Positions 18,320 through 28,501 of a DNA stretch of 64,000 nt are shown piece by piece. This DNA comes from Acinetobacter lwoffii (GTDB lineage Bacteria > Pseudomonadota > Gammaproteobacteria > Pseudomonadales > Moraxellaceae). Below the pieces are notes generated by a model, which was not told where the DNA came from, ran no database searches, and was given only the letters and a program-made list of their open reading frames with translations. The position numbers were made by a program, and so were the translations under genes. Each line of letters opens with the position of its first letter. Position 1 is the first letter of the stretch. The DNA lies in the NCBI RefSeq assembly GCF_015602705.1, contig NZ_CP059081.1:877702-941701 (forward strand), in the 5' to 3' direction.

Positions 18320-19555
18320 TTATTCAATCGCTACGGTTTGTTGTGCTTTGAGTTCACCGAGTGCCTGAATCCGTCGTTCAATCAGCATCTCGCCAATATC
18401 CGGTCCCTGAATATCGGCAGGCAAGTCTTGTGCCTTGATGGCACGTACGGTCTGCATGGCATCAAGGACGTATTGCGCTTGTGGATAAGCACGATCTTCC
18501 AGACCTAGACGGCCACGTGAATCACATTCACAAGCCTGTACAAAAGCTTCGACACGTTCAGGGCGACGTAACACATCTAGGCGTTGCAATAATCGCCATA
18601 AGGTTCCCGGCTTAAGATTGAAGGCCTGATGGCATTTCAGATGCTCTTTACATACCGCCAAAGCCAGCTGCTTGGTATACGTCGGCACTTTTAAGCGGTC
18701 ACACAGTTCATTCACTGGCTTGATGCCTCGTTCTTCATGCATGATATGTCGCGGTAATTCTTCAACTGGTGTCAAAGCTTTTCCTAAGTCATGCACTAAA
18801 ACGGCAAAACGTACATCCAGACTATAATTTTGACGACACGCTTGCTGCAAGGACATCATGGTATGAATGCCACAGTCAATTTCCGGATGATATTCAGGGC
18901 GTTGTGGAATGCCATATAAGGCATCAATCTCAGGGAATAGCACCTTTAAAGCACCACATTGACGTAAAACTTCAAAATACACATCAGCATGACGTTCGGA
19001 TAAAGCACGGGAAGTTTCTTTCCAAACGCGTTCCGGTGTCAATGCATTTAATTCACCGGATTCAGTCAAGCGTTGCATTAACGCCAAAGTTTCATTGGCA
19101 ATCATAAAGCCTGCACTGGTATAACGGGCAGCAAACCGGGCAATCCGCAGTACCCGTAATGGATCTTCGACAAAGGCATCGGAAACATGACGTAGAATCC
19201 GGTTTTCTAGATCCTGTTGACCGCCATAGGGATCATAAACCTGGCCGGCATCATCCATGGCCATGGCATTAATGGTCAGATCGCGACGAATCAGATCCTG
19301 CTCTAGCGTAACGCTGATATCGGTATGAAACTCAAAACCATGATAACCGGCACCAGATTTACGTTCGGTACGCGCCAGTGCATATTCTTCTTTTGTTTGG
19401 GGATGTAGAAAAACAGGGAAATCTTTGCCTACGGGCTGATAGCCTAAGTCAAGCATTTGCGCGGGGGTTGCACCAACGACTACATAATCTTTTTCGTGAT
19501 AGGGGTGTCCGAGCAAATGATCTCGAACTGCGCCGCCTACTAAATAAACTTGCAT
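18320..19555 (-). CDS. cca: Multifunctional CCA-adding enzyme
   Basis: A 411-residue class II tRNA nucleotidyltransferase that adds or repairs the 3' CCA end. The nucleotidyltransferase motif VGGAVRDHLLG is at the N-terminus, and the RRDLTINAMAMD block follows. The HD phosphohydrolase domain is marked by VLVHDLGKALTP, giving the phosphatase and phosphodiesterase activities of gamma-proteobacterial Cca. Length matches the E. coli enzyme. The Shine-Dalgarno AGAGG lies in the 3' arm of a long hairpin directly upstream of the start codon, an unusual arrangement (see findings). Confidence 0.95.
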   Translation of the reverse strand: MQVYLVGGAVRDHLLGHPYHEKDYVVVGATPAQMLDLGYQPVGKDFPVFLHPQTKEEYALARTERKSGAGYHGFEFHTDISVTLEQDLIRRDLTINAMAMDDAGQVYDPYGGQQDLENRILRHVSDAFVEDPLRVLRIARFAARYTSAGFMIANETLALMQRLTESGELNALTPERVWKETSRALSERHADVYFEVLRQCGALKVLFPEIDALYGIPQRPEYHPEIDCGIHTMMSLQQACRQNYSLDVRFAVLVHDLGKALTPVEELPRHIMHEERGIKPVNELCDRLKVPTYTKQLALAVCKEHLKCHQAFNLKPGTLWRLLQRLDVLRRPERVEAFVQACECDSRGRLGLEDRAYPQAQYVLDAMQTVRAIKAQDLPADIQGPDIGEMLIERRIQALGELKAQQTVAIE

Positions 19556-19556
19556 G

Positions 19557-19603
19557 AAAAAACCTCTATTCTTACAAGCATCATGCTACAGAATAGAGGT
19601 TTT
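19557..19603 (-). terminator. Long hairpin with T-tract ending at the cca start codon
   Basis: On the minus strand AAAACCTCTATTCT pairs with AGAATAGAGGTTTT over 14 bp, the loop contains AGCATGATGCT, and six T residues follow. It fits a terminator for maeB. The T-tract is one base from the cca ATG and the 3' arm contains the cca Shine-Dalgarno. Confidence 0.85.
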
Positions 19604-19649
19604 CTCAAGTTAAGAAACGAGGCTGATGCGTCGTTATCTTGTCATTAGC

Positions 19650-21929
19650 TTAAAGTGCATCTTGTTCCGCTTGCTGGATTTCTGCAACAGTCAGTGCAGT
19701 CATGTTGATCACACGACGCGTGGTCGCAGTCGGTGTCAAGATGTGCACAGGTTTCGCAGCACCTAGAAGAATTGGACCAATCGTTACGTTGTTGCCTGAA
19801 GTTGCCTTTAACAGGTTAAACGAGATATTGGCAGCATCTAGATTCGGCATGATTAGCAAGTTTGCAGAGCCTTTGAAACGTGAATTCGGGAATGCAAACT
19901 GACGAATGTTTTCATCCAGAGCAGCATCACCGTGCATTTCACCTTCAACTTCCAGCTCAGGCGCGATTTCAGACAGGATGTCATATACCTTACGCATTTT
20001 TTGCGCGCTAGCATCATGCTGGTCTGAACCGAAACTTGAGTGAGACAGCAGGGCAATACGTGGTGTCATACCAAAACGGCGAACTTCTTCAGCGGCCAGA
20101 ATGGTCATTTCAGCCAGCTGCTCAGCCGTTGGATTGGTGTTGACATAGGTATCGGCAATGAACAGGTTGCGGTCTTCAAGCATCAAGGCATTCAGGGTAA
20201 AGAAAGTGTTATGACCATCTTTCTTGCCAATGATGTTGCTGACGAAGTCCAGGTGAATGTCATAGCTTGAATACGTACCACACAGCATACCGTCTGCCAT
20301 GCCATGTTTCACCAGCATTGCAGCGATCAGGGTAGAGCGGCGACGTGCTTCACGCTGTGCATATTCAGGCGTTACACCCTTGCGCTGCATAATGTTGTAG
20401 TAATCGTCTGCAAACATTTCATAGTTCGGGTTCTTTTCCTGATCGACAATGGTGATATTCACACCATCTTCAAGACGTAGACCCAATTTTTTGATGTTGG
20501 CTTCAATGACAGCTGGGCGACCCACCAGAATCGGGATTGCCAAACCATCATCTACCGCAATTTGAACTGCGCGAAGTACACGCAGGTCTTCACCTTCCGC
20601 ATAAGCAATACGTTTAGGATCAGATTTAGCCTGTTCAAAGATTGGTTTCATCATGAAGGCAGAGTTGTAGACAAACTCAGACAAACGTTGACGATAGTGC
20701 GAGAAATCCGTGATTGGGCGTGTTGCAACACCAGAATCCATTGCAGCTTGTGCTACAGCAGGTGCGATTTCTAGAATCAGGCGTTGATCCAGTGGACCTG
20801 GAATCAGGTATTCACGGCCAAATGATGCAGATTTTTCACCATAAGTCGCCGCATCAGCTTCAACGTGTGCCATGCGTGCAATTGCATGGACACAGGCAAT
20901 TTTCATTTCTTCGTTAATGGTGGTTGCACCAACGTCCAGCGCACCACGGAAGATGTACGGGAAGCACAGTGCGTTATTCACCTGGTTCGGATAGTCAGAA
21001 CGGCCAGTTGCCATGATCACGTCATCACGTACTTCATGCGCATGTTCAGGCAGAATTTCTGGATCCGGGTTTGCCAAGGCAAAGATGATCGGATCTTCAG
21101 CCATGACCTTGACCATTTCTTTGGTCAAAATGCCCGCAGCAGAAAGACCGAGGAACATGTCTGCACCCGCAATCACGTCACCGAGCTGAGTAGCTTCGAT
21201 GTCTTGTACATAGGCTTTCTTGGATTCATCCAGGCCTTCACGATGCGTAGTCAGCAGACCGCGTGAATCGGCAACGATGATGTTCTCTTTTTTAGCACCC
21301 AGAGCGCAAAGCAGATTCAAACAAGACAGTGCAGCAGCACCCGCGCCTGAAGCCACAATCTTGATGTCTTCAATTTTTTTGCCGTTGATTTGTAACGCAT
21401 TGAGGAGCGCAGAACCGACAATGATCGAAGTACCGTGCTGATCATCATGGAATACCGGAATATTCATGCGTTCACGCAATTTTTGCTCGATATAGAAACA
21501 CTCTGGCGCCTTGATATCTTCAAGGTTAATCCCGCCGAAAGTCGGTTCTAATGCAGCGACAATATCCACAATTTTGTCTGGATCATTTTCAGCAATTTCG
21601 ATATCGAATACATCAACGCCAGCAAATTTTTTGAATAATACGCCTTTACCTTCCATAACAGGTTTAGAAGCCAAAGGACCAATATTACCCAGGCCAAGCA
21701 CGGCAGTACCATTGGTCACGACAGCAACCAGGTTACCACGAGCCGTATACAATGCAGCAGTTGAAGGGTCGCGTTCAATCTCAAGACATGGTGCAGCTAC
21801 GCCAGGCGAGTAAGCAAGGGCCAAGTCACGTTGGTTGACCAATTGTTTGCTTGGTGTAACGCTGATTTTCCCCGGGGTAGGAAATTCGTGATAGTAAAGG
21901 GCCTGTTGCTTTAAAGATTGTTCGTCCAT
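19650..21929 (-). CDS. maeB: NADP-dependent malic enzyme with phosphotransacetylase-like domain
   Basis: A 759-residue cytoplasmic enzyme that decarboxylates malate to pyruvate with NADPH production, useful in gluconeogenic growth and lipid synthesis. The malic-enzyme part covers about 1-425 and has the Tyr/Lys active-site region and the [13 protein letters not shown] nucleotide fold. The C-terminal part, about 430-759, resembles phosphotransacetylase and is regulatory in known MaeB. I chose the ATG at 21929 (MDEQSLKQQ), which gives the family length and has GAGAGA upstream; an ATG at 21971 would add 14 residues. It is transcribed away from the EAL gene. Confidence 0.95.
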   Translation of the reverse strand: MDEQSLKQQALYYHEFPTPGKISVTPSKQLVNQRDLALAYSPGVAAPCLEIERDPSTAALYTARGNLVAVVTNGTAVLGLGNIGPLASKPVMEGKGVLFKKFAGVDVFDIEIAENDPDKIVDIVAALEPTFGGINLEDIKAPECFYIEQKLRERMNIPVFHDDQHGTSIIVGSALLNALQINGKKIEDIKIVASGAGAAALSCLNLLCALGAKKENIIVADSRGLLTTHREGLDESKKAYVQDIEATQLGDVIAGADMFLGLSAAGILTKEMVKVMAEDPIIFALANPDPEILPEHAHEVRDDVIMATGRSDYPNQVNNALCFPYIFRGALDVGATTINEEMKIACVHAIARMAHVEADAATYGEKSASFGREYLIPGPLDQRLILEIAPAVAQAAMDSGVATRPITDFSHYRQRLSEFVYNSAFMMKPIFEQAKSDPKRIAYAEGEDLRVLRAVQIAVDDGLAIPILVGRPAVIEANIKKLGLRLEDGVNITIVDQEKNPNYEMFADDYYNIMQRKGVTPEYAQREARRRSTLIAAMLVKHGMADGMLCGTYSSYDIHLDFVSNIIGKKDGHNTFFTLNALMLEDRNLFIADTYVNTNPTAEQLAEMTILAAEEVRRFGMTPRIALLSHSSFGSDQHDASAQKMRKVYDILSEIAPELEVEGEMHGDAALDENIRQFAFPNSRFKGSANLLIMPNLDAANISFNLLKATSGNNVTIGPILLGAAKPVHILTPTATTRRVINMTALTVAEIQQAEQDAL

Positions 21930-22069
21930 CAGTCTCTCGATCGTTGTAAAGATTACCCGGTCAGCGGGCAAAAAATTTATTTATGTTCCTGAATATACCA
22001 TTTGTTGGCCAGTTCGGACAGACAAAGACGGCCGTTTTTCCAACAAACTTATTGTGCTCGGGTATGGAC

Positions 22070-24946
22070 TTAGACTTGAGATATATAAGTCTGATGCGTC
22101 TTGTCTCGTACTAAATAAGCGGTTGCATCCTGCTCAGGAAGCGGTTTGGAAAATAAGTAACCCTGGGCAATATCACAGTCTAAATCACGTAGATATTCTA
22201 GCTGTTCTTCAGTCTCGATCCCTTCCGCGACCACGGTCATGCCCATGGCTTTACCCATGGCCACCATGGCGCTGACAATCGCTGCCTGTTTGTTTTCCCC
22301 AATCTTGCAAACAAAACTGCGATCAATTTTTAAGGTATCAATTGGAAAATCAGCAAGATAGGAGAGAGAAGAATAACCTGTACCGAAATCATCTAGGGCA
22401 ATATGAATATGTCGCTGTTTAATTTCATTCAGCAGGTTTTTGACCGCTTCCGAATTTTCAATTAAAGAAGATTCGGTAATTTCCAGCTCCAGGCTGGCGC
22501 CAGAAATATGGTTGTCTGCAATCGCTTGGTCCAGATCATCAAGTAATTGACCACGACGCAATTGCTGCGCCACGATATTGACTGATACACAAATATGATT
22601 AAAGCCCAGATCATTCCATTGGCGAATCTGTTTAGCGGCCTGCTGGATCACCAGACGGCCAATGTCTGAAATCAGGCTGGTCTGTTCAGCTAACGGTATA
22701 AATAGGCCTGGTGCGATAATGCCTTTTTCTGGATGGTTCCAGCGAATCAGCGCTTCGAAGCCATAAATGCTTTGATCGCTGAAATTGATTTTTGGCTGAT
22801 AATACACCACCAGTTCATTATTCTGGATTGCTTTGCGCAAATCACGTTCCAGGAAAACCCCTTTGTTCTGTAAAGCATTATTTTCACTGGAATAAAAGTG
22901 AATAGTATTGCCGCCGAGATTTTTGGCTTCGTTCAATGCCTGTTCAGCGCAGTTATTTAAATAATCGAGCTGACGGCCATGATCCGGATAAAATGCCACT
23001 CCCATGGACAGGGTAATCACATGCTCCTGACCGTAAATATTAAACGGTCTGCTAAAGGCCTGAGCGATGCGTTCACAATGGTGCTGAACTGACGGGCGAA
23101 TATGTGAAATTTCATAGAGAATCGCAAAATCATCGCCATTTAGATGTGCCACAAATAGCGCTTCTGCATTGGTCATGCGCAGCCGCTGCGCCACCTGACG
23201 TAAAAGTTCATCACCGCCGTTATTGGACAGGTATTCATTCAATGGCCGGAAACGGTCGATGTTAAGCCGAATCACAGCCATCTCTTTAATAGAGTCTTTT
23301 TGCGAAACTAGATATTGATGCAGCTGATAATTATAATAAAAGCGGTTCGGTAAGTCAGTCAGCGTGTCATAATTTTCCAGATAGGACAGGCGCTGTTCCT
23401 GTAATTTACGTTCAGTCAGATCTGATACGATGCCAATATAATGGGTAATCCGGCCTTCATCATCAGTCACGGCATTAATATGCAGCCATAAGGTCGACTC
23501 TTTGCCAGACAGAAATTTTGCATAAACCTCTCCATCATAAGAGCCAATCTTCTGGATCTGTTTGACAATATTGGCCTGAAAAGTACGTTGCTGGGATTTA
23601 TTTTGCACCGCAATATCAAATAAGGATTTACCGATGATCTGGTCACGCTCAAAACCGCTCAGGTATTCGTAGTGGGGATTGACATCGATATAATCTAAAT
23701 CAAGATTCAGAATGAAAATGCCTTCCGCAGCTTGTTCCAGTACACTGGCCACCAGTTTTAAACGTTCTTGAGACAGACGTTCCTGCTGGATATCACGACG
23801 GATACCGACCATGCGCAAGGGTTTTTTATTTTTAGGATCACGACTGATCACCCGGCCAATATCATGTACCCAACTCCAGCCACCTTCACTGAGCTTGATC
23901 CGGTAAGTGGCATCATAGCGTTCAATCTGGCCACGCAGATGCTGCTTCATATTGCGCTTAAAATAGGCCAGATCTTCAGGGTGAATCAGATACTGTAATT
24001 GCAGATGATGATCTTTGGAATCGCGCAGAATCTTTTCGTCTTTATGATTGGTTAAGGTGATGCTGCGCTCTTGAATATTCCAGTCCCATGGCCGAATACC
24101 GGCAATTTCATGTGCAAGTTTTAGATTCTGCTGCTGATTCTTCAGGTCATGATTGATCTGTTCAATATCATAGGTACGTTCCCGTACTTTTTGCTCCAGC
24201 AATTGGTTACTGAGCTGTAATTGCTGTTCAATATCTTTGGATTTATTGACTTCAGTTTTGAGTTGCTGGCATAGTTCATCAGTCCAATGCACTTGCTGTT
24301 CTGCATTTTTCACCAAAATATCATTTTCCGCATACAGACGTGAGGTGCGGCTGTGAATTCGATAACTACTTGTCGCGCACAGCAGAATCACTATGAGCGC
24401 AAAGTTTAAGGCCAGACCAAAAAAGGGATTGGAATGACCGACATGGTCAAGCTGCGACAGTAAAAAAGGGAATAAGGACGGCAAAAAGACCAGACAAAAA
24501 TAGCTCAGTTTCTGGGTCAGGTAGGTTAAACCGAAAGCTTGGGTAACAATCAGCAACAAGGCAGACAAGGTCAGTGCTTCAATATCTTCAAATGCAGGAT
24601 TGGCCTGTGGCAAATAATAATAAATCGTAAAAATACCTGCCGCGATACTGATGCCAACAGCCAGACTCTGTATCTGTAACCAGCGGTGTGCACTTTTCTG
24701 GTTATATTGTTCAGGTTTAAAATACAGCGTACTTACCAGCCAACACATGCTGACCAGAAATTCTGTCAGAATAAACCAGGTATTAAAATACGTATTAGAA
24801 GGACTATATTGAATGTGATAAATACAAAAAATATAGAGGCAAATCACCATGATACTGAGCAAAAAATAGCGACTATGGCGAAGCGTATTCGCAATTTGAG
24901 CATCATGTAAATGCTGTTGAATATAGTCGTCCTGATTATCAACCAT
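22070..24946 (-). CDS. Membrane PAS-GGDEF-EAL protein, probable c-di-GMP phosphodiesterase
   Basis: About 958 residues. Six hydrophobic helices occupy about 25-210, followed by a coiled coil (about 215-280), two PAS/PAC units (about 285-400 and 410-520), a GGDEF-like domain and an EAL domain. The GGDEF site reads NGDDF at about 603-607, so cyclase activity is doubtful. The EAL motif is intact at about 731-733, with the DDFGTGYSSLSYL, LKIDRSF and EGIET motifs needed for phosphodiesterase activity. Inference: it lowers c-di-GMP in response to a membrane or PAS signal. I chose the ATG at 24946; a TTG three codons upstream is less likely. Confidence 0.88.
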   Translation of the reverse strand: MVDNQDDYIQQHLHDAQIANTLRHSRYFLLSIMVICLYIFCIYHIQYSPSNTYFNTWFILTEFLVSMCWLVSTLYFKPEQYNQKSAHRWLQIQSLAVGISIAAGIFTIYYYLPQANPAFEDIEALTLSALLLIVTQAFGLTYLTQKLSYFCLVFLPSLFPFLLSQLDHVGHSNPFFGLALNFALIVILLCATSSYRIHSRTSRLYAENDILVKNAEQQVHWTDELCQQLKTEVNKSKDIEQQLQLSNQLLEQKVRERTYDIEQINHDLKNQQQNLKLAHEIAGIRPWDWNIQERSITLTNHKDEKILRDSKDHHLQLQYLIHPEDLAYFKRNMKQHLRGQIERYDATYRIKLSEGGWSWVHDIGRVISRDPKNKKPLRMVGIRRDIQQERLSQERLKLVASVLEQAAEGIFILNLDLDYIDVNPHYEYLSGFERDQIIGKSLFDIAVQNKSQQRTFQANIVKQIQKIGSYDGEVYAKFLSGKESTLWLHINAVTDDEGRITHYIGIVSDLTERKLQEQRLSYLENYDTLTDLPNRFYYNYQLHQYLVSQKDSIKEMAVIRLNIDRFRPLNEYLSNNGGDELLRQVAQRLRMTNAEALFVAHLNGDDFAILYEISHIRPSVQHHCERIAQAFSRPFNIYGQEHVITLSMGVAFYPDHGRQLDYLNNCAEQALNEAKNLGGNTIHFYSSENNALQNKGVFLERDLRKAIQNNELVVYYQPKINFSDQSIYGFEALIRWNHPEKGIIAPGLFIPLAEQTSLISDIGRLVIQQAAKQIRQWNDLGFNHICVSVNIVAQQLRRGQLLDDLDQAIADNHISGASLELEITESSLIENSEAVKNLLNEIKQRHIHIALDDFGTGYSSLSYLADFPIDTLKIDRSFVCKIGENKQAAIVSAMVAMGKAMGMTVVAEGIETEEQLEYLRDLDCDIAQGYLFSKPLPEQDATAYLVRDKTHQTYISQV

Positions 24947-25123
24947 GTGATTCAATGCCTGTATTCATCCTAAACGGTTTTCGTCCTTGTGCATTGTTGT
25001 TATAAAAACCCCAGGAAATGTGTGAAATCAATTAATAAGTATTTGTTATTCTTTAGTCGAGATTAGATGTCTTAAAAATAAAAATCAACAAAATTAAAGA
25101 CAAATTTTTACCCATCCGATGAA

Positions 25124-25834
25124 CTAAAGCACATAATTCAAAATTGACAGGGCAACAACAGGAGCAGTTTCGGTACGTAGTACACGCTCGCCGATACACC
25201 AGTTGAGAAAACCTTTCTGGTTTGCGGCACTAATTTCTGCCTCACTCAAGCCACCTTCGGGGCCAATCAGCAGGGCAAGATCTAAAGTCGCATCTGCCAG
25301 TACATCTGTTTCATCTTTATTGGGTGCTAAAACCAGTTTGGTGTTCGGAAGTTCAGTATCCAGCCATTTTTCAAGTGACATGGGCGCTAAAATTTCAGGC
25401 ACAATGTTTAGACCACATTGTTCACAAGCCGCAATAACAATGCCTTGCCAGTGATCCAGCTTTTTCTGGTCGCGATCATACTTTAAACGCATTTCACAAC
25501 GATCCGAAGTCAGCAGCTGAATTTCGGAAACGCCCAGTTCGACTGCTTTCTGAATCGCATAATCCATACGGTCGCCTTTACTCATCACCTGACCGAGCAA
25601 AGCCTGGAACTTTGGTGTGCGATTGGCAGGATTAAATGCATTGACCGAGACGGTGGCTGATTTTTTAGCAACCTCGGTTAAAGTCACGTCATATTCGCCA
25701 CCCTGTCCATTGAACAGGGTCGCGCTTTCACCGACTTGCGCGCGTAAAACCTTTACCCAATGATGAAATACAGTTTCCGTAAGCTCAAGGCTGACATCAA
25801 CAGTTAAATCAGCATCTATATAAAAACGTGGCAT
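25124..25834 (-). CDS. rsmE: 16S rRNA (uracil-1498-N3)-methyltransferase
   Basis: A 236-residue SPOUT-class enzyme that methylates U1498 of 16S rRNA using S-adenosylmethionine. The N-terminal PUA-like RNA-binding part starts with MPRFYIDADL and contains FHHWVKVLRAQVGE. The knot motif LLIGPEGGLSEAEI and the C-terminal GERVLRTETAPVVALSILN are diagnostic. It lies 37 bases downstream of the metF stop on the same strand and may share a transcript with metF. Confidence 0.95.
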   Translation of the reverse strand: MPRFYIDADLTVDVSLELTETVFHHWVKVLRAQVGESATLFNGQGGEYDVTLTEVAKKSATVSVNAFNPANRTPKFQALLGQVMSKGDRMDYAIQKAVELGVSEIQLLTSDRCEMRLKYDRDQKKLDHWQGIVIAACEQCGLNIVPEILAPMSLEKWLDTELPNTKLVLAPNKDETDVLADATLDLALLIGPEGGLSEAEISAANQKGFLNWCIGERVLRTETAPVVALSILNYVL

Positions 25835-25871
25835 TGATCGTTCTACTCAAAAAATCGGTGAAATAAAGGGC

Positions 25872-26708
25872 TTAAGCTAAACCAAGATCGGTGACCAGCT
25901 GACGGGTCGGGTCAGTAGTATTCATGGTGTAAAAATGCAAACTTGGTGCACCACCTGCAAGCAGACGCTCACAGAATTTAACTACAACTTCATGGCCAAA
26001 GGCTTTAATGCTGGCAGTATCGTCACCATAAGTTGCCAGTTGCTTACGAATCCAGCGTGGAATCTCAGCGCCGGTACCATCAGCAAAGCGAATCAGATTG
26101 CTGGCATTGGTAATTGGCATGATGCCTGGCGCAACTGGAATATCGATTCCTGCTTTCTGGATACGATCTACAAAATAGAAATAAGCATCTGGATTGAAGA
26201 AGAACTGAGTTAAAGCAGCATTAGCACCTGTATTGACTTTATCAACAAAGTGCTGAATGTCTTTGTCAAAGCTTTCAGCCTGAGGATGCATTTCCGGATA
26301 AGCTGCGACTTCAATCTTAAAATGATCGCCTGAATGTTCACGGATAAAGCGAACCAGATCAGCTGCATAAGGTAATTCGCCCAAACCCACTTGGCCTGAA
26401 GGCAAGTCACCACGCAGGGCAACAATACGGTCAATGCCTTGAGATTTGTACAGATCTAGAAGTTCAGCAATACGCGCTTTGTCATCGCCAATACAAGACA
26501 GGTGAGGGGCAACAGGTGCACCTTTGCCATTAAAGTCATTGATAGTAGACAGGGTGCGTTCACGAGTGGAACCACCAGCACCATAGGTCACAGAGAAGAA
26601 TTCTGGATTTAAGAGTTGTAACTCTTGATGTACAACCTTGAGTTTTTCCGCACCTACATCAGTTTTGGTCGGGAAAAATTCAAATGAAATTGGAATCTGT
26701 TTAGACAT
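25872..26708 (-). CDS. metF: Methylenetetrahydrofolate reductase
   Basis: A 278-residue FAD enzyme that makes 5-methyl-tetrahydrofolate for methionine synthesis. The sequence shows SFEFFPTKTD with the catalytic Glu, FFSVTYGAGGSTRERT, and the AAYPEMHPQA block with the FAD-contacting region. I chose the ATG at 26708 because AGGA lies seven bases upstream; a TTG two codons earlier would leave almost no spacing. It follows ahcY on the same strand after a palindromic repeat, which links the two methyl-cycle genes. Confidence 0.95.
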   Translation of the reverse strand: MSKQIPISFEFFPTKTDVGAEKLKVVHQELQLLNPEFFSVTYGAGGSTRERTLSTINDFNGKGAPVAPHLSCIGDDKARIAELLDLYKSQGIDRIVALRGDLPSGQVGLGELPYAADLVRFIREHSGDHFKIEVAAYPEMHPQAESFDKDIQHFVDKVNTGANAALTQFFFNPDAYFYFVDRIQKAGIDIPVAPGIMPITNASNLIRFADGTGAEIPRWIRKQLATYGDDTASIKAFGHEVVVKFCERLLAGGAPSLHFYTMNTTDPTRQLVTDLGLA

Positions 26709-26748
26709 GTTCAAATCCTTTTTATAAATACTTGTAATTTTGGATTGC

Positions 26749-26877
26749 CCTCATCCTAACCTTCTCCCAAAGGGAGAAGGGACTTCCATTACGATAGTTA
26801 AAGTCTTTAAAACTTACCCTCTAACTATTTTCACAATAGAAGTTTCCCTCTCCTTTTAGGAGAGGGCTAGGGAGAGG
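26749..26877. repeat. MITE-like interspersed palindromic repeat between ahcY and metF
   Basis: About 130 bases. Two perfect hairpins, CCTTCTCCC-AAA-GGGAGAAGG (26760-26780) and CCCTCTCCT-TTT-AGGAGAGGG (26846-26866), mark the two ends. The outermost 19 bases at each end form an imperfect inverted repeat (about 15 of 19 positions). This C/T-rich versus G/A-rich style is seen in interspersed repeats of several gamma-proteobacteria. No coding capacity is present. Confidence 0.75.
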
Positions 26878-26889
26878 TAAAAACAAAAA

Positions 26890-28272
26890 TTAGTATTTAT
26901 AAGCATCAGACTTGAATGGACCTTCAACTTGAACACCCAAGTAATCCGCTTGTTCTTGAGTCAGTTGAGTCAAGACACCACCGAAACCAGCAACCATCGC
27001 AGCAGCAACTTCTTCATCTAATTTCTTAGGAAGAAGTTCTACACGAATTTGTGCAGCTTTTTCAGATTCTGGAAGATCAGCAAATTTCTCAGCGAATAAA
27101 TGCATTTGACCCAATACCTGGTTGGCAAATGAACCATCCATAATACGTGATGGGTGACCAGTCGCATTACCAAGGTTCACCAAACGGCCTTCAGAAAGAA
27201 GGATCAGGTAATCATTTTCATTTTCTGAACGATACACCTGGTGTACTTGAGGTTTAACTTCAACCCACTTGTAGCCACGTAGGTAAGCTGTATCAATTTC
27301 AGTATCAAAGTGACCGATGTTACAAACAACTGCGCCAGCTTTTAATGAATCAAGCATTGCAGCGTCACATACGTGGTAGTTACCTGTTGTAGTTACGATA
27401 AGGTCAGTGTTTTGAAGAAGGTCAACATTGATGTCTTCTTTCTTGCCAGTTTGCACGCCATTTTTGTATGGAGATACAACTTCGTAACCGTCCATGCATG
27501 CTTGCATTGCGCAGATTGGATCAACTTCAGTTACGCGTACAATCATGCCTTCTTGACGAAGGGATTGCGCAGAACCTTTACCTACGTCACCATAACCGAT
27601 CACAAGTGCACGACGGCCAGATAAAAGCATATCTGTACCACGTTTGATTGCATCGTTCAGTGAGTGACGGCAACCGTATTTGTTGTCGTTTTTAGACTTG
27701 GTTACTGAATCGTTTACGTTGATTGCAGGAACTTTTAAAGTGCCATCACGAAGCATTTCATACAGACGTTGAACACCTGTCGTTGTTTCTTCAGTTACAC
27801 CGTGAATTTTTTCAATCACTTCTGGGTATTTTTCATGAACAAGTAGTGTTAAATCACCGCCATCGTCAAGAATCATGTTGGCATCCCAAGGCGTGCCATT
27901 TACATTGATTTGTTGTTCAAGACACCACATGTATTCTTCTTCAGTTTCGCCTTTCCAAGCAAATACAGGAATGCCCGCAGCAGCGATTGCAGCAGCAGCA
28001 TGGTCTTGAGTCGAGAAGATGTTACATGAAGTCCAGCGAACTTCTGCGCCTAATTCAACCAGTGTTTCAATAAGAACAGCAGTTTGGATTGTCATGTGGA
28101 TACAACCCAAGATTTTAGCGCCAGCAAGTGGTTTAGCAGCAGCATAGCGTTTACGCAGACCCATTAGGGCTGGCATTTCAGCTTCTGCAAGTTTAATTTC
28201 TTTACGGCCGTAATCAGCAAGTGAAATATCAGCAACTTTGTAATCTGTAAATGAAGCAGTAACCGCGTTCAT
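26890..28272 (-). CDS. ahcY: Adenosylhomocysteinase
   Basis: A 460-residue cytoplasmic NAD enzyme that hydrolyses S-adenosylhomocysteine to adenosine and homocysteine. The NAD-binding motif [17 protein letters not shown] is visible, as are [13 protein letters not shown], the [13 protein letters not shown] active-site block and the C-terminal lysine-tyrosine tail [12 protein letters not shown] is seven bases before the ATG. Expression is predicted to be controlled by an SAH riboswitch in a leader of about 140 bases. metF follows downstream. Confidence 0.97.
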   Translation of the reverse strand: MNAVTASFTDYKVADISLADYGRKEIKLAEAEMPALMGLRKRYAAAKPLAGAKILGCIHMTIQTAVLIETLVELGAEVRWTSCNIFSTQDHAAAAIAAAGIPVFAWKGETEEEYMWCLEQQINVNGTPWDANMILDDGGDLTLLVHEKYPEVIEKIHGVTEETTTGVQRLYEMLRDGTLKVPAINVNDSVTKSKNDNKYGCRHSLNDAIKRGTDMLLSGRRALVIGYGDVGKGSAQSLRQEGMIVRVTEVDPICAMQACMDGYEVVSPYKNGVQTGKKEDINVDLLQNTDLIVTTTGNYHVCDAAMLDSLKAGAVVCNIGHFDTEIDTAYLRGYKWVEVKPQVHQVYRSENENDYLILLSEGRLVNLGNATGHPSRIMDGSFANQVLGQMHLFAEKFADLPESEKAAQIRVELLPKKLDEEVAAAMVAGFGGVLTQLTQEQADYLGVQVEGPFKSDAYKY

Positions 28273-28310
28273 CAGGATCTCCTAGGAAAAAATAGATTGG
28301 ATCGTTCTGT

Positions 28311-28409
28311 TCGCGGATGCCGTTGTTGATCAGAACGAATGTCTGACCGATGGTCGAGCCTAGCGATTTTACATTTAGTGCCTGTAAAACGTCGCAGCAT
28401 CCCTCGACT
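28311..28409 (-). promoter_or_regulatory. SAH riboswitch in the ahcY leader
   Basis: Reading the minus strand, P1 is TCGAG (from 28407) pairing with CTCGA. It is followed by GGATGCTGCGAC, a long hairpin with TTTTACA/TGTAAAA and GCGA/TCGC arms, the conserved AGGCTCGA block and then AACGGCATCC, whose GCATCC can pair with the earlier GGATGC to close the pseudoknot. Order, pairing and conserved bases match the S-adenosylhomocysteine riboswitch class. Known members switch the downstream gene on when the ligand binds, which fits its place upstream of ahcY. Confidence 0.9.
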
Positions 28410-28417
28410 AGCGCAGT

Positions 28418-28446
28418 ATTGTACTTGGATTTAAAGTGATAGCCAA
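28418..28446 (-). promoter_or_regulatory. Promoter of ahcY
   Basis: On the minus strand TTGGCT, a 17-base spacer and TACAAT. Transcription would start at about 28410, immediately before P1 of the riboswitch, which supports both calls. Confidence 0.78.
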
Positions 28447-28501
28447 GTTATATAAAATCCGATACAAATACATTGACTTAAAAATATACTAAGGAAGAAG
28501 A

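Noticed and set aside
21930..22069. Inverted repeat TTTGTTGG/CCAACAAA (22001-22047) as a terminator of the EAL gene
   Set aside because: The stem is loose with a long loop and no T-tract on the minus strand; not listed as a feature.
26749..26877. CRISPR array
   Set aside because: The repeats are inverted hairpins with different arms and there is only one spacer-like interval; no regular direct repeats.
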